Assembly: GCF_001592225.1 (NCBI RefSeq)
Contig: NZ_BCWN01000016.1
Location: forward strand, 16,225-80,224
DNA from: Castellaniella caeni NBRC 101664
Lineage (GTDB): Bacteria > Pseudomonadota > Gammaproteobacteria > Burkholderiales > Burkholderiaceae_B
DNA length: 64,000 bases
Direction of reading: 5' to 3'
Every line of letters begins with the position of its first letter. Position 1 is the first letter of the stretch. A model generated the notes under the pieces. That model was not told the origin of the DNA. It made no database searches and saw only the letters and a program-made list of their open reading frames with translations. The translations under genes were made by a program, and so were the position numbers. Below are positions 47,250-55,548 of this stretch, in pieces.

Positions 47250-50025
47250 GATCATCCTCTCCGCAGGCGCCATTGGCATGCAGGGCGTCCACCACGCGCT
47301 CCATGCGCATGCTGCGCGAACCCTTGACCAGGATGTGGCCCGGACGCGCGGCCAGCAGCACGGGCAGCAAGGCGTCGAGCGTCTCGAAGGCCTGGGCCGA
47401 GGCTCCGAAGGCGCGCGCGGCCTGCGCCGACGCCGCCCCCAGGCTCAGCAGCAAATCGATGCCGCATTGGCGCGCGTAGGCTCCGACCTCGGCGTGCATG
47501 GCCGGGCCCTGGTCGCCTACCTCGCCCATGTCGCCCAGCACCAGAATCCGCCGCCCGTCCAGTCCGGCCAGCACGTCGATGGCGGCCCGGACGGAATCCG
47601 GGTTGGCGTTGTAGGTGTCGTTGATGAGCTGGAAGCCGTCGGGCAGGGTCTCGGGCTGCATGCGGCCGCCCACGGGCCGGAAGGCTTCCAGTCCGCGGAC
47701 GATGACGCCCAGCGAGGCCCCCGCCGCCCAGGCGCTGGCGGCGGCGGCCAGGGCGTTGCGCAGGTTGTGGCGCCCGGGGGCATGCAGGGTGAGCGTCTGC
47801 GCGTCGCGCCCCAGATGCAGGCGAAATTCGGTCTGACCCGATCCCGCGCGAATCTGCGCGGCGTGCACGTCCGCCGTCTCGGCAAAGCCAAAGCGGCGCA
47901 CGGCCCGGCTGCCCGCCAGCGTCTGCCACAGGCCGGTGTAGGGTTCGTCCGCCGGAAATACCGCCACGCCATCGCCGGGCAGCGCCTGCAGGATGGCGCC
48001 GTTCTCGTGGGCCACGGCTTCGACCGAATTCATGAATTCCTGGTGCTCGCGTTGCGCGTTGTTCACCAGCGCCACGGTGGGCTGCGCGATGGCGGCCAGC
48101 ACCGGGATTTCGCCCGGATGGTTCATGCCCAGTTCGAGCACGGCGGCCCGATGGGCGCGCCCCAAGCGCAGGACGGTCAACGGCAGGCCGATGTCGTTGT
48201 TGAAGTTGCCGCGCGTGGCCAGGCGCGCATCCTCGCCCCACCAGGCGGCCAGGATGGCGCTGATCATCTCTTTCGTGGTGGTCTTGCCATTGCTGCCGGT
48301 GACGGCGATCACCGGCACATCGAACAGCCGACGCCAGACGGTGGCCGCGTGAATCAGGGCGGCGTGGGTGTCGCCCAGCACGATCTGCGGCAGTGCGCAG
48401 GGCAGCACCGGATGCGCCACGATCGCGGCGCGCGCGCCAGCCTGGGCGGCGGCATCGAGATAATCGTGACCGTCGAAGCGTTCGCCGCGCAGGGCCAGGA
48501 ACAAGGCCCCCGGCGGCAGCTTGCGGCTGTCCGTGGACAGCACCGGCGCCTGCCGCCAGCTCAGGGCGAAACGGGCCCATTCGCGGTCGTCGAAGGGGCT
48601 GCGCACATGCTGCACTTCCTGGTAGGTTTCATGCCCCTTGCCCGCCAGCAGCACCACGTCGCGCTCGTCCGCGCGCCAAATGGCGTCCAGGATCGCGGCG
48701 GCGCGGTCGGCTTCGACCCGCGGGCGCGTCGGCATGCCCGCCACGATGGCGTCGATGATGGCCTGCGGCGCCTCGGTGCGGGGATTGTCCGTGGTGACGA
48801 TGGCCTCGTCGGCCAGCCGCGCGGCGACGGCCCCCATCAGGGGCCGCTTGCCGACATCGCGGTCGCCGCCGCAGCCAAAGACGCACGTCAGGCGCCCGCC
48901 GCGCTCCTGTGCCACCGGGCGCAGGGCGGTGAGCACGCGTTCGAGCGCATCCGGGGTATGGGCGTAATCCACCACCACCAGCGGCAACGGGCGCGCGGCA
49001 CCCTCGCCCTTGACCGCCGACACCACCTGCAGACGCCCCGGCACCGGGCGCAGCACGGCCAGGGCGCGGGCGATGCGGCTGAGCCCCCAGCCCAGCTCGC
49101 GCAAGACGCCGGCCACCAGCAGCAGGTTGGAAATATTGTGCTCACCCACCAGGTGCGTGAAGATCTGCGCGCTGCCGCTGGGCGTGACCAGCTTGAACAC
49201 CAGGCCATCGGCGCCATGCTGCACGTCCTCGGCGCGAAACGCCACGGCGGTGTCGCCGCGCAGGCTGTAGCCCAGACGGTGCCCCGAGGGGGCCGTACCC
49301 GCCAGCAGCTCGGCGCCCGCGGCATCGTCGGCGTTGATGACGGCGCTGCGCAGCCCGGGGCGGGCGAACAGGGCGAACTTGGCCTGCTTGTAGCGTTCAA
49401 GTGTGCCGTGATAGTCGAGATGGTCGCGCGTCAGGTTGGTGAACCCGGCCACCTGGATGTGCACGCCGTCCAGACGCCCTTGCTCGATACCGATCGACGA
49501 GGCCTCGATGGCCGCCGCCAGGCCGCCGGCCCGCACGATGGCCGCCAGGCTGCGGTGCAGGGTGAGCACGTCGGGCGTCGTCAGCACGCCGCCCAGGTTG
49601 CGGCCATCGGCCAGCTTGACGCCCAGCGTGCCCACGGTGCCGCAGGGGGTGCCCTCGGCATTCAGGGCATCGGCCACCCATTGGGTGGTCGAGGTCTTGC
49701 CATTGGTGCCCGTCACGGCAATCACGGCCAGGGCGTCCGACGGACGGCCATACCAGAGGTGGGCGATGTCGCCCAGCAGGGTCGCCAGCCGCGCCACCGG
49801 CAGCACGGGCACCGGGCTCGTGGCCTGCGCCGCGCCGTCGGCCTCGCACACGATGGCGGCAGCCCCAGCGGCCACCGCGGCCTGCATGTAGCTGCGCCCA
49901 TCAGTGGCGATACCGGGGCAGGCAAAAAAGACGTCGCCGGGCTGAATCTGGCGGGAATCCAGGCACAAGTCCGCCTGGCGCGCTACCCGCTCATCCAGCC
50001 AGGCGAGAATATCGATCGTGTTCAT
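47239..50025 (-). CDS. murEF: Fused MurE-MurF bifunctional peptidoglycan precursor ligase
   Basis: 928 residues. The MurE half (1 to about 485) has [19 protein letters not shown], the meso-DAP recognition motif DNPRTEAPQ (about residue 415) and [13 protein letters not shown]. The MurF half starts abruptly near 490 with [20 protein letters not shown] and has [20 protein letters not shown] (about 578), [20 protein letters not shown] and [18 protein letters not shown]. MurE adds meso-DAP and MurF adds D-Ala-D-Ala, so substrate may pass between halves. The first 20-25 residues of a free-standing MurF are missing at the join. Such fusions are known in Bordetella. It overlaps ftsI (ATGA) and mraY. 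Confidence 0.97.
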   Translation of the reverse strand: MNTIDILAWLDERVARQADLCLDSRQIQPGDVFFACPGIATDGRSYMQAAVAAGAAAIVCEADGAAQATSPVPVLPVARLATLLGDIAHLWYGRPSDALAVIAVTGTNGKTSTTQWVADALNAEGTPCGTVGTLGVKLADGRNLGGVLTTPDVLTLHRSLAAIVRAGGLAAAIEASSIGIEQGRLDGVHIQVAGFTNLTRDHLDYHGTLERYKQAKFALFARPGLRSAVINADDAAGAELLAGTAPSGHRLGYSLRGDTAVAFRAEDVQHGADGLVFKLVTPSGSAQIFTHLVGEHNISNLLLVAGVLRELGWGLSRIARALAVLRPVPGRLQVVSAVKGEGAARPLPLVVVDYAHTPDALERVLTALRPVAQERGGRLTCVFGCGGDRDVGKRPLMGAVAARLADEAIVTTDNPRTEAPQAIIDAIVAGMPTRPRVEADRAAAILDAIWRADERDVVLLAGKGHETYQEVQHVRSPFDDREWARFALSWRQAPVLSTDSRKLPPGALFLALRGERFDGHDYLDAAAQAGARAAIVAHPVLPCALPQIVLGDTHAALIHAATVWRRLFDVPVIAVTGSNGKTTTKEMISAILAAWWGEDARLATRGNFNNDIGLPLTVLRLGRAHRAAVLELGMNHPGEIPVLAAIAQPTVALVNNAQREHQEFMNSVEAVAHENGAILQALPGDGVAVFPADEPYTGLWQTLAGSRAVRRFGFAETADVHAAQIRAGSGQTEFRLHLGRDAQTLTLHAPGRHNLRNALAAAASAWAAGASLGVIVRGLEAFRPVGGRMQPETLPDGFQLINDTYNANPDSVRAAIDVLAGLDGRRILVLGDMGEVGDQGPAMHAEVGAYARQCGIDLLLSLGAASAQAARAFGASAQAFETLDALLPVLLAARPGHILVKGSRSMRMERVVDALHANGACGEDDHAA

Positions 50026-51758
50026 TGTGTGCGTCCCCCCTGCTCCGCCACCGCCACCATGGAATCCACCGGGGCATCGGGCCGCACGCCCAGACGGCGC
50101 AGGGTGCTTGAAACAATATCGGAAAAGACGGGCGCGGCCACGCGGCCGCCATAATACCCCCCCGCGCTGGGCTCATCGATGGAGACGGCCACCACGATGC
50201 GCGGATCGGACACCGGCGCCAGCCCGACGAACGAGCCCCGGTACTTGGTCTTGCTGTATTGCCCATTGACGATCTTGCGCGCCGTGCCGCTCTTGCCCGC
50301 CACGCGGTAGCCCTGCACCTGGGCCAGCTTGGCGCCATCGGGCCCGGCGGCGGCTTCGAGCATGCCACGCATCAGCAGGGCCACCTTGGGCGAATACACC
50401 TGCACGCTGGTGGGCTGGCCCTCGCGGCGCAGCAGGGACAACGACACCATGTCGCCGTTGCGCGCAAACGCCGTATAGGCGTGCGCCACTTGAATCAGGG
50501 AGACCGACAGGCCATAGCCGTACGCCATGGTGGCCCGCTCGATCGGGCGCCAGCGCTGCCAGGGGCGCAGACGGCCCGCCGTCATGCCGGGGAAATGCGC
50601 CTGCGGCACCCGCCCGAAGCCCAGCTCGGAAAACTTGGTCCACATCGACTGCGACGACATGAGCTCGGAAATCATGGTCATGCCCACGTTGCTGGAATGC
50701 TGGATGATGCCGCCCACATCGAGCACGCCATAGTGGCCCACGTCGGAAATCAGCGCGCCCTGGTAGCGGTAGCGGCCATTGCCAGTATCGAAGCGGGTGC
50801 TGGTGGTGACCTTGCCCTCGTCCAGCGCCAGCGCCGCCGTGAAGGGTTTCATGATGGAGCCGGGCTCGAAGGTATCGGTCATCACGCGGTTGCGCAAGGC
50901 CGGGCCGGTGCGCTGTGCCATATCGTTGGGATCGTACGAAGGCAGATTGACCATGGCGAGAATCTCGCCGCTGCGCGAATCGAGCACGATGGCCGCCGCC
51001 CCCTTGGCCTGGTGCTCCTCCATGGCCGCCTTGAGGGCGGCATAGGTGTCGAACTGGATGCCCGCGTCGATGGACAGCCGCAGGTTCTGCCCATCCACGG
51101 GCGGAACGACCGCCTGCACGTCCTCGACGATGCGCCCGAGCCGGTCGCGGATCACCCGCCGGGAGCCCGGCTGCCCGGACAGGCTGTCGTTGAAGCCCAG
51201 CTCGATGCCTTCGATGCCGCGATCCTCGATGTTGGTAAAGCCCACGATGTGCGCCATCACCTCGCCCTCGGGGTAATAGCGGCGCGATTCAGGCAGCTGT
51301 TGCACGCCAGGGATTTTCAGCTGGCGGATTTTCTCGGCCACGTCCATGGCGACCTGGCGCTGCAGGTAGACGAAATTCTTGTCTTCGTTCTGCGTGCGCT
51401 GACGGATGTCGGCGGCCTTCATGCCCAGCAGCTGCGCCAGGGCGCTGACCTGCTCGTCGCTGGCCTTGTGGAAATCTTCCGGCACCACCCAGATCGCCCG
51501 GGCCGCCATGCTGGACGCGAGCACGACCGAGCCGCTGCGATCGAAAATCTTGCCGCGCGAGGCGGGCAGCACCAGCGTACGCTCGTAGCGGCGCTCGCCC
51601 TGGCGCTGGAGGAACTCGTTGGAAAGAATCTGCAGACTGAGGGCCTTGGCCGCCAGGGCGACAAAACCCAGCATCAGCACGATGATGACCAGCCGCGCGC
51701 GCCAAAAGGCGGGGCGGCCGGACAGGACGGGGCTTTCATGAAAACCGAAACGCTTCAT
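50022..51758 (-). CDS. ftsI: FtsI (PBP3), septal transpeptidase
   Basis: 578 residues. A short cytoplasmic tail and helix ARLVIIVLMLGFVALAAKAL are followed by a pedestal domain (SRRYYPEGEVMAHIVGFTN) and the transpeptidase domain: FEPGSIMKPFTAAL gives S-x-x-K, IQHSSNVGMTMI gives S-x-N, and RVAGKSGTARKIV gives K-S-G-T. It cross-links septal peptidoglycan as partner of FtsW. ATG 51758 overlaps the ftsL stop (ATGA), and the stop overlaps murEF. The frame to 52211 is a shadow. Confidence 0.97.
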   Translation of the reverse strand: MKRFGFHESPVLSGRPAFWRARLVIIVLMLGFVALAAKALSLQILSNEFLQRQGERRYERTLVLPASRGKIFDRSGSVVLASSMAARAIWVVPEDFHKASDEQVSALAQLLGMKAADIRQRTQNEDKNFVYLQRQVAMDVAEKIRQLKIPGVQQLPESRRYYPEGEVMAHIVGFTNIEDRGIEGIELGFNDSLSGQPGSRRVIRDRLGRIVEDVQAVVPPVDGQNLRLSIDAGIQFDTYAALKAAMEEHQAKGAAAIVLDSRSGEILAMVNLPSYDPNDMAQRTGPALRNRVMTDTFEPGSIMKPFTAALALDEGKVTTSTRFDTGNGRYRYQGALISDVGHYGVLDVGGIIQHSSNVGMTMISELMSSQSMWTKFSELGFGRVPQAHFPGMTAGRLRPWQRWRPIERATMAYGYGLSVSLIQVAHAYTAFARNGDMVSLSLLRREGQPTSVQVYSPKVALLMRGMLEAAAGPDGAKLAQVQGYRVAGKSGTARKIVNGQYSKTKYRGSFVGLAPVSDPRIVVAVSIDEPSAGGYYGGRVAAPVFSDIVSSTLRRLGVRPDAPVDSMVAVAEQGGRTQ

Positions 51759-52054
51759 GGCTGCCCCCCCTGCCCGGCGGGCGGCTGCGGGGCCGCCTGC
51801 TGCAGATAGACCGTGCGTCCCGGCGTCACGGGCACCAGGTGCAGCTCGGTGCGGGCCAGCGAGTCGATGCGCGCATTGCGGGCCAGCTCGGCGCGTTCGA
51901 CCTGCAGGCGTCGCCACTCGGAATCCAGCTCGTGGGCCTGTGACTTCAGGTGCTCGGATTTGACGAACAGCTCGCGCGTCTGGAAGCGCACCGTCACCAG
52001 CGAGATGGCCGACGCCATCAGCAGCAGCACGAGGAAGAAAGCGGCGCGGATCAT
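51755..52054 (-). CDS. ftsL: FtsL divisome protein
   Basis: 99 residues. An N-terminal membrane helix ([19 protein letters not shown], about 4-22) is followed by a coiled coil (about 30-62, [20 protein letters not shown]) and a proline/glutamine-rich tail. It forms the FtsQLB complex that activates FtsWI. Its size and place between rsmH and ftsI are standard. It overlaps both neighbours by ATGA. Confidence 0.93.
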   Translation of the reverse strand: MIRAAFFLVLLLMASAISLVTVRFQTRELFVKSEHLKSQAHELDSEWRRLQVERAELARNARIDSLARTELHLVPVTPGRTVYLQQAAPQPPAGQGGQP

Positions 52055-53106
52055 CGCCGTCCCCGTCGGGCCGGGCGCCGGGCGGCCTGCGCCTGGCCCG
52101 GCAGGGACACGAGCGCCGCAGCCTGCTCCAGGGACAGCGGCTCGGCCGTGCGCCGCGCCACCCGCAGCACCGCGGAGCGTGAGCGCACGTTCTCACCCAC
52201 CTCGGCGGCATCGGCCTGTACGCGCCCGAGCAGCGTCACCCAGGGTTGCGGCATGTCCTTCTCGGGGATGGGCAAGCGCGCCTGCGCCTGCCCGGGCCGG
52301 GCCGCCGCCGCCAGGCACTGCTTGACCATGCGGTCTTCCAGCGAGTGGAAGCTGATGACGGCCAGGCGCCCGCCGGCCCGCAGGCGCGTCAGGGCTGCCG
52401 GGAGGGCATGCGCAAGCTGCGCGAGTTCCGCGTTGATGTGAATCCGAATAGCCTGGAAGGTCCGGGTCGCTGGGTGCTGACCTTTTTCGCGCGTGCGGAC
52501 GACACCGGCGACGAGCTGGGCAAGTTGGGCCGTGGTGCACAAAGCCCCGGATTGGCGATACGCAACAATCGCCTTTGCAATCTGGAAAGCAAACCGTTCT
52601 TCGCCATAATGCGCGATGACCTCCTTAATTTGTTCCTGGTCGGCTTCGGCCAGCCACTGGGCCGCCGTCTGTCCCCGACTGGTGTCCATGCGCATGTCCA
52701 GAGGGCCATCGCGCATGAACGAAAATCCGCGCGCCGCATCGTCGATCTGGGGGGAAGACACCCCCAGGTCGAGCAGCACGCCATCCACAGCCGGGATCTG
52801 CAAGTGATCCAGCTGTTCCGCCAACGTGGCAAAACCGTCGTGCACGATCTCGACGCGGGCATCGGTCTGGCGCAGGGCCTGGGCGACGGCAATGGCTTCC
52901 GGGTCTTTGTCAAAGACCAGCAGCCGCGCCCGCGGTGCCAGCCGCTGCAGCAGCAGGCGGCTGTGACCGCCGCGGCCAAAGGTGCCGTCCACATAGACCC
53001 CGTCCAGGGGAGGCGCATCGCCAGACGCCGCACCACGGCCGAACCCGGGGCTCAACAATGCGTCGATGGCCGGTTCCAGCAGAACGGTACGGTGGGAATA
53101 CGCCAT
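52051..53106 (-). CDS. rsmH: RsmH (MraW), 16S rRNA m4C1402 methyltransferase
   Basis: 351 residues. [20 protein letters not shown] is the SAM-binding motif, [20 protein letters not shown] the family signature, [15 protein letters not shown] follows, and [18 protein letters not shown] closes the fold. It methylates N4 of C1402 in the 30S P site. It starts 9 nt after the mraZ stop and overlaps ftsL by ATGA. The C-terminus is basic and slightly longer than in E. coli. Confidence 0.97.
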   Translation of the reverse strand: MAYSHRTVLLEPAIDALLSPGFGRGAASGDAPPLDGVYVDGTFGRGGHSRLLLQRLAPRARLLVFDKDPEAIAVAQALRQTDARVEIVHDGFATLAEQLDHLQIPAVDGVLLDLGVSSPQIDDAARGFSFMRDGPLDMRMDTSRGQTAAQWLAEADQEQIKEVIAHYGEERFAFQIAKAIVAYRQSGALCTTAQLAQLVAGVVRTREKGQHPATRTFQAIRIHINAELAQLAHALPAALTRLRAGGRLAVISFHSLEDRMVKQCLAAAARPGQAQARLPIPEKDMPQPWVTLLGRVQADAAEVGENVRSRSAVLRVARRTAEPLSLEQAAALVSLPGQAQAARRPARRGRR

Positions 53107-53115
53107 GGAGAGGGC

Positions 53116-53544
53116 TCAGAAAGAAAACTGCGCCAGAATGGCAGGATCGACCTTGTTGGCATCGTCGAGGCTGCGAGCCTCCCACTGTGCACGGTCCCAA
53201 AGTTCAAAATTCGACCCCAAGCCCAACAGCATGACGTCACGCATCAGACCAGCGGCCTGGCGCAGCTCGGGGGCCACCAGGATGCGGCCCGCACCATCCA
53301 TGTCCACGTCCTGGGCGCTGCCCAGCAGCAGCCGCTGCAGGCCGCGGGCGGTCGCCGGCAGCGCGGCAATCTGCTCGCGCTTGACCTCCCAGGTGGAACG
53401 TGGATACAGCATCAGACAACCATCCAGATGACGTGTCAGTGTCAGGCGCCCCTGTTCGTCGGCCAGCAGCACGTCGCGATACCGGGCCGGGATGGACATC
53501 CGGCCCTTGGCATCCAGCGTCAGTGCACTGCTTCCCTGAAACAT
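53116..53544 (-). CDS. mraZ: MraZ transcriptional regulator of the dcw cluster
   Basis: 142 residues with two AbrB-like MraZ repeats: SALTLDAKGRMSIPARYRD and GAGRILVAPELRQAAGLMRD (the D-x-x-G-R motifs). It binds direct G-rich boxes at its own promoter and represses dcw transcription in E. coli. ATG 53544 follows GGGAGGA by about 9 nt; the frame to 53571 has no site. It is the first gene of the cluster, 9 nt before rsmH. Two GTGGGA boxes lie just upstream. Confidence 0.96.
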   Translation of the reverse strand: MFQGSSALTLDAKGRMSIPARYRDVLLADEQGRLTLTRHLDGCLMLYPRSTWEVKREQIAALPATARGLQRLLLGSAQDVDMDGAGRILVAPELRQAAGLMRDVMLLGLGSNFELWDRAQWEARSLDDANKVDPAILAQFSF

Positions 53545-53555
53545 GCGGGGTTTCC

Positions 53556-53591
53556 TCCCACTTCGTGACACAAAAATCTACTTTGTCCCAC
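53556..53591 (-). promoter_or_regulatory. Two GTGGGA boxes, probable MraZ operator
   Basis: On the minus strand GTGGGA occurs at 53586-53591 (touching the -10/start region) and again at 53556-53561 (next to the ribosome site of mraZ). The copies are 30 bp apart. Known MraZ targets are closely spaced T-G-G-G-A-type repeats upstream of mraZ, so the identity is likely, but the spacing is wider than in E. coli. Confidence 0.5.
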
Positions 53592-53618
53592 TCTACGGGA
53601 TGAAATCAGGCCGGTCAA
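53590..53618 (-). promoter_or_regulatory. Promoter of the mra/dcw cluster
   Basis: TTGACC (53613-53618), a 17-nt spacer and TAGAGT (53590-53595) on the minus strand, about 45 nt upstream of the mraZ ATG. The first GTGGGA box overlaps the end of the -10. The 392-nt gap 53545-53936 also holds the binding-protein promoter on the other strand; 53620-53794 is comparatively AT-rich and shows no gene. Confidence 0.6.
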
Positions 53619-53794
53619 GGAGAAAATCGAAATTTAGTCAATCACAACAAGCACTTACAATCCATTCCAAACATCTTGTCGATCCACAATATGCTGAAAA
53701 ATCAACACATTGCCAACGAAACTAAAAGTCCTTTATCAGGATAGGGGCTTAAACCACCCGGCCTGAAGGCGCAGCACCCCGCACCAATCACCGA

Positions 53795-53823
53795 TTGACA
53801 CCCCTTGAAGCAGCCGATGTAAT
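53795..53823 (+). promoter_or_regulatory. Sigma-70 promoter of the ABC binding-protein gene
   Basis: A perfect TTGACA (53795-53800), a 17-nt spacer, and TGTAAT (53818-53823). The predicted start near 53830 gives a leader of about 107 nt before ATG 53937. Confidence 0.75.
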
Positions 53824-53828
53824 GAACC

Positions 53829-53872
53829 GATGCCCCCACGAGGGCATCCGCAGCGGCGCCCAGGCGGGCGCC
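53829..53872 (+). promoter_or_regulatory. Tandem leader hairpins before the binding-protein gene
   Basis: GATGCCC (53829-53835) pairs with GGGCATC (53842-53848) exactly at the predicted transcript 5' end. GGCGCCC (53855-53861) pairs with GGGCGCC (53866-53872) around a 4-nt loop. A weaker CTCG/CGAG pair (53876-53891) followed by CCTTTT comes next, which could act as an attenuator; none of these matches a riboswitch I recognise. Confidence 0.45.
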
Positions 53873-53936
53873 AGACTCGAAAGTATCCGAGCCTTTTCCG
53901 GTCTGCCTTGCGTCAGCCACCCAAAAGGAGTCCTCC

Positions 53937-55286
53937 ATGTCGGATCATCCATCCCCCGCACAATCCCGCCGCCAGTTCCTGCTCACCGCCAGTGCCGCGG
54001 GCGGTTCTCTGATACTGAGCAGCAGCCTGCCCTTCGCCCGGGCCCTGGCCGCGAGCACGCCGCCCGCCATCAACCTGGGGCAGATCGCCACGCTCACCGG
54101 CTCGGCCGCCGAATTCGGCCCCTACTACCGCGACGCCGTGCAGCTGGCCGTCAACCAGATCAACAAGGCCGCCACCGAGGTCTTCGGCGGCCCCATCATC
54201 GCCAAGCACGTCACGGTCGATACGGCCACCCTGCCCACCGTGGGCGTACAGGCGGCCCGCCAGATGGTCGATACGCAGCACGTCCCCGTCATCATCGGCG
54301 GCTGGTCCAGCGGCGTCACCGTCGCCGTGGCCACGTCGGTGTCGATTCCGGCCGGCATCCTGCAGATATCCAACGGCGCCACCTCGCCACTCATCACCGT
54401 CCTGCCCGCCGACGCCAAGGCCGACCTGCTTTTTCGCACCACGGCCTCCGACGCGCTGCAAGGCATCGTGGCGGCCCAGCTCGTCAACGGCGAAATCTAC
54501 CCCAACTACAAGTTCAAGCGGGTCGCCACCCTCTACATCAACAACCCCTATGGCCAGGGCCTGTCCAATTCATTCACCAAGGCCTTCGAGCACCGCGGCG
54601 GCAAGGTGCTGGCCCAGGTGCCGCATCCCGAAGAAGTGCAGCCCACGTACAAGTCCGAGCTTGCCCAGGCGCTCAAAGACAAGCCCGACCTGCTGCTGTG
54701 CGTCAGCTATCCGGCCCATACGTCGGCCTTCCTGAAAGAATCGCGCGACATCTTCAACTACACCAGCTGGCAATTCGTCGATGGTAATGCCTCGGTGGAC
54801 ATCATCAAGGACGTCGGCGCCCAATACCTGGACGGCAAGTACGGCACGGCGCCGGGCGAAGACACGTCCACACCGGCCTACAAAAGCTTTTCGCAGCAGT
54901 TCAAGACCGATTTCAAATACGATTCTTTCCCGCCTTTTACGGCCTCGGCCTACGACGCGGCATTGCTGGCGGGGCTGGCCACGGCCCGCGTCATCGCGGC
55001 AGGGCAAACCGACGCGTCAAAGATCACGGGGGCGATGCTGCGCGACCAGTTGCGCAAGATTTCAGCCAGCACCCAGCAGACGCTCGACGGCGGCGACCAG
55101 ACGCGCATCACGGAGATGCTGAAGGCCATCAAGGGGGGCACCGATTTCCACTACAACGGGGCCTCGGGGCCCTGTATCTTCGATCAGTTCGGGGACGTGA
55201 TCACGCCGGTGAATATCTGGAAGTTCGACGGCAACAAGATCGACACGGTGGAATTGCGGGCGGCATCGACGATTCCAAAAGAGTGA
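53937..55286 (+). CDS. Periplasmic binding protein of a branched-chain amino acid/amide ABC transporter
   Basis: 449 residues of the LivK-like (HAAT, Peripla_BP_6) family. The N-terminus carries a twin-arginine signal SRRQFLLTASAAGGSLILSS, so export may be by Tat, which is less common for this family. The mature part starts INLGQIATLTGSAAEFGPYY; ATLYINNPYGQGLSNSFTKA and FTASAYDAALLAGLATARV are conserved lobes. The ligand is not assignable (branched amino acid, amide or related). ATG 53937 lies 6 nt after AAGGAG. It has its own promoter and faces the livGFHM operon, whose last gene ends 262 nt away with two hairpin elements between. Confidence 0.88.
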   Translation: MSDHPSPAQSRRQFLLTASAAGGSLILSSSLPFARALAASTPPAINLGQIATLTGSAAEFGPYYRDAVQLAVNQINKAATEVFGGPIIAKHVTVDTATLPTVGVQAARQMVDTQHVPVIIGGWSSGVTVAVATSVSIPAGILQISNGATSPLITVLPADAKADLLFRTTASDALQGIVAAQLVNGEIYPNYKFKRVATLYINNPYGQGLSNSFTKAFEHRGGKVLAQVPHPEEVQPTYKSELAQALKDKPDLLLCVSYPAHTSAFLKESRDIFNYTSWQFVDGNASVDIIKDVGAQYLDGKYGTAPGEDTSTPAYKSFSQQFKTDFKYDSFPPFTASAYDAALLAGLATARVIAAGQTDASKITGAMLRDQLRKISASTQQTLDGGDQTRITEMLKAIKGGTDFHYNGASGPCIFDQFGDVITPVNIWKFDGNKIDTVELRAASTIPKE

Positions 55287-55324
55287 ATCCGCTTTTTGCG
55301 CTGCTTCGCGGTTCGTCAGGCGGA

Positions 55325-55380
55325 TAGATGGCTCGGATGGAAGGACTGTGTGGTTCCTGTCCTGGAATCCGAGCCATCTA
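55325..55380 (+). repeat. Hairpin element copy 1: shared 28-nt core with private 14-bp stem
   Basis: Arms TAGATGGCTCGGAT (55325-55338) and its exact complement (55367-55380) enclose a 28-nt core (55339-55366) that begins GGAAGGACTGTG and ends GTCCTGGA. Inside the core AGGAC pairs with GTCCT, leaving a symmetric GGA/GGA internal loop and a 12-nt terminal loop. It begins 38 nt after the binding-protein stop and reads in sense with that gene. The core recurs inverted at 55468-55495, but the arms do not. Confidence 0.85.
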
Positions 55381-55454
55381 GTCGCCGAGCTGTTGCTTCT
55401 GATTGTTTTCGTAAGTGTCGATGCCGTTGGCTTCCGAGCCGCACCGGCGTGCCA

Positions 55455-55508
55455 ATTGCGCCTGGGTTCCAGGACAGGAACCACACAGTCCTTCCACCCA
55501 GGCGCAAT
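55455..55508 (-). repeat. Hairpin element copy 2: same core inverted, different 13-bp stem
   Basis: Arms ATTGCGCCTGGGT (55455-55467) and the exact complement (55496-55508) enclose the perfect reverse complement of the copy 1 core (55468-55495). The 13-bp stem has no similarity to that of copy 1. On the minus strand, the sense of livM, the core reads GGAAGG as in copy 1. The element lies 40 nt beyond the livM stop, mirroring copy 1. Between the copies (55381-55454) I see no gene. Confidence 0.85.
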
Positions 55509-55548
55509 CGTCCCGCCTCGTCTGGGTTCGGGGCTTTGGCTCTTTTGC

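Noticed and set aside
47248..50154. 968-codon open frame on the plus strand
   Set aside because: It is antisense to murEF, rich in H, R, Q and G with no domain pattern; a typical shadow of third-position GC in a high-GC gene.
53702..53938. 78-codon minus-strand frame upstream of the binding-protein gene
   Set aside because: No ribosome site, and it covers the promoter and leader hairpins of the plus-strand gene.
55325..55508. Integron attC sites or REP/BIME repeats
   Set aside because: attC sites have conserved ends and variable centres, the opposite of what is seen. REP units conserve their stem, whereas here only the head is conserved; there is no integrase or RAYT gene nearby.
55325..55508. 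Canonical Rho-independent terminators
   Set aside because: Stems are strong, but neither copy is followed by a T-run on its sense strand.
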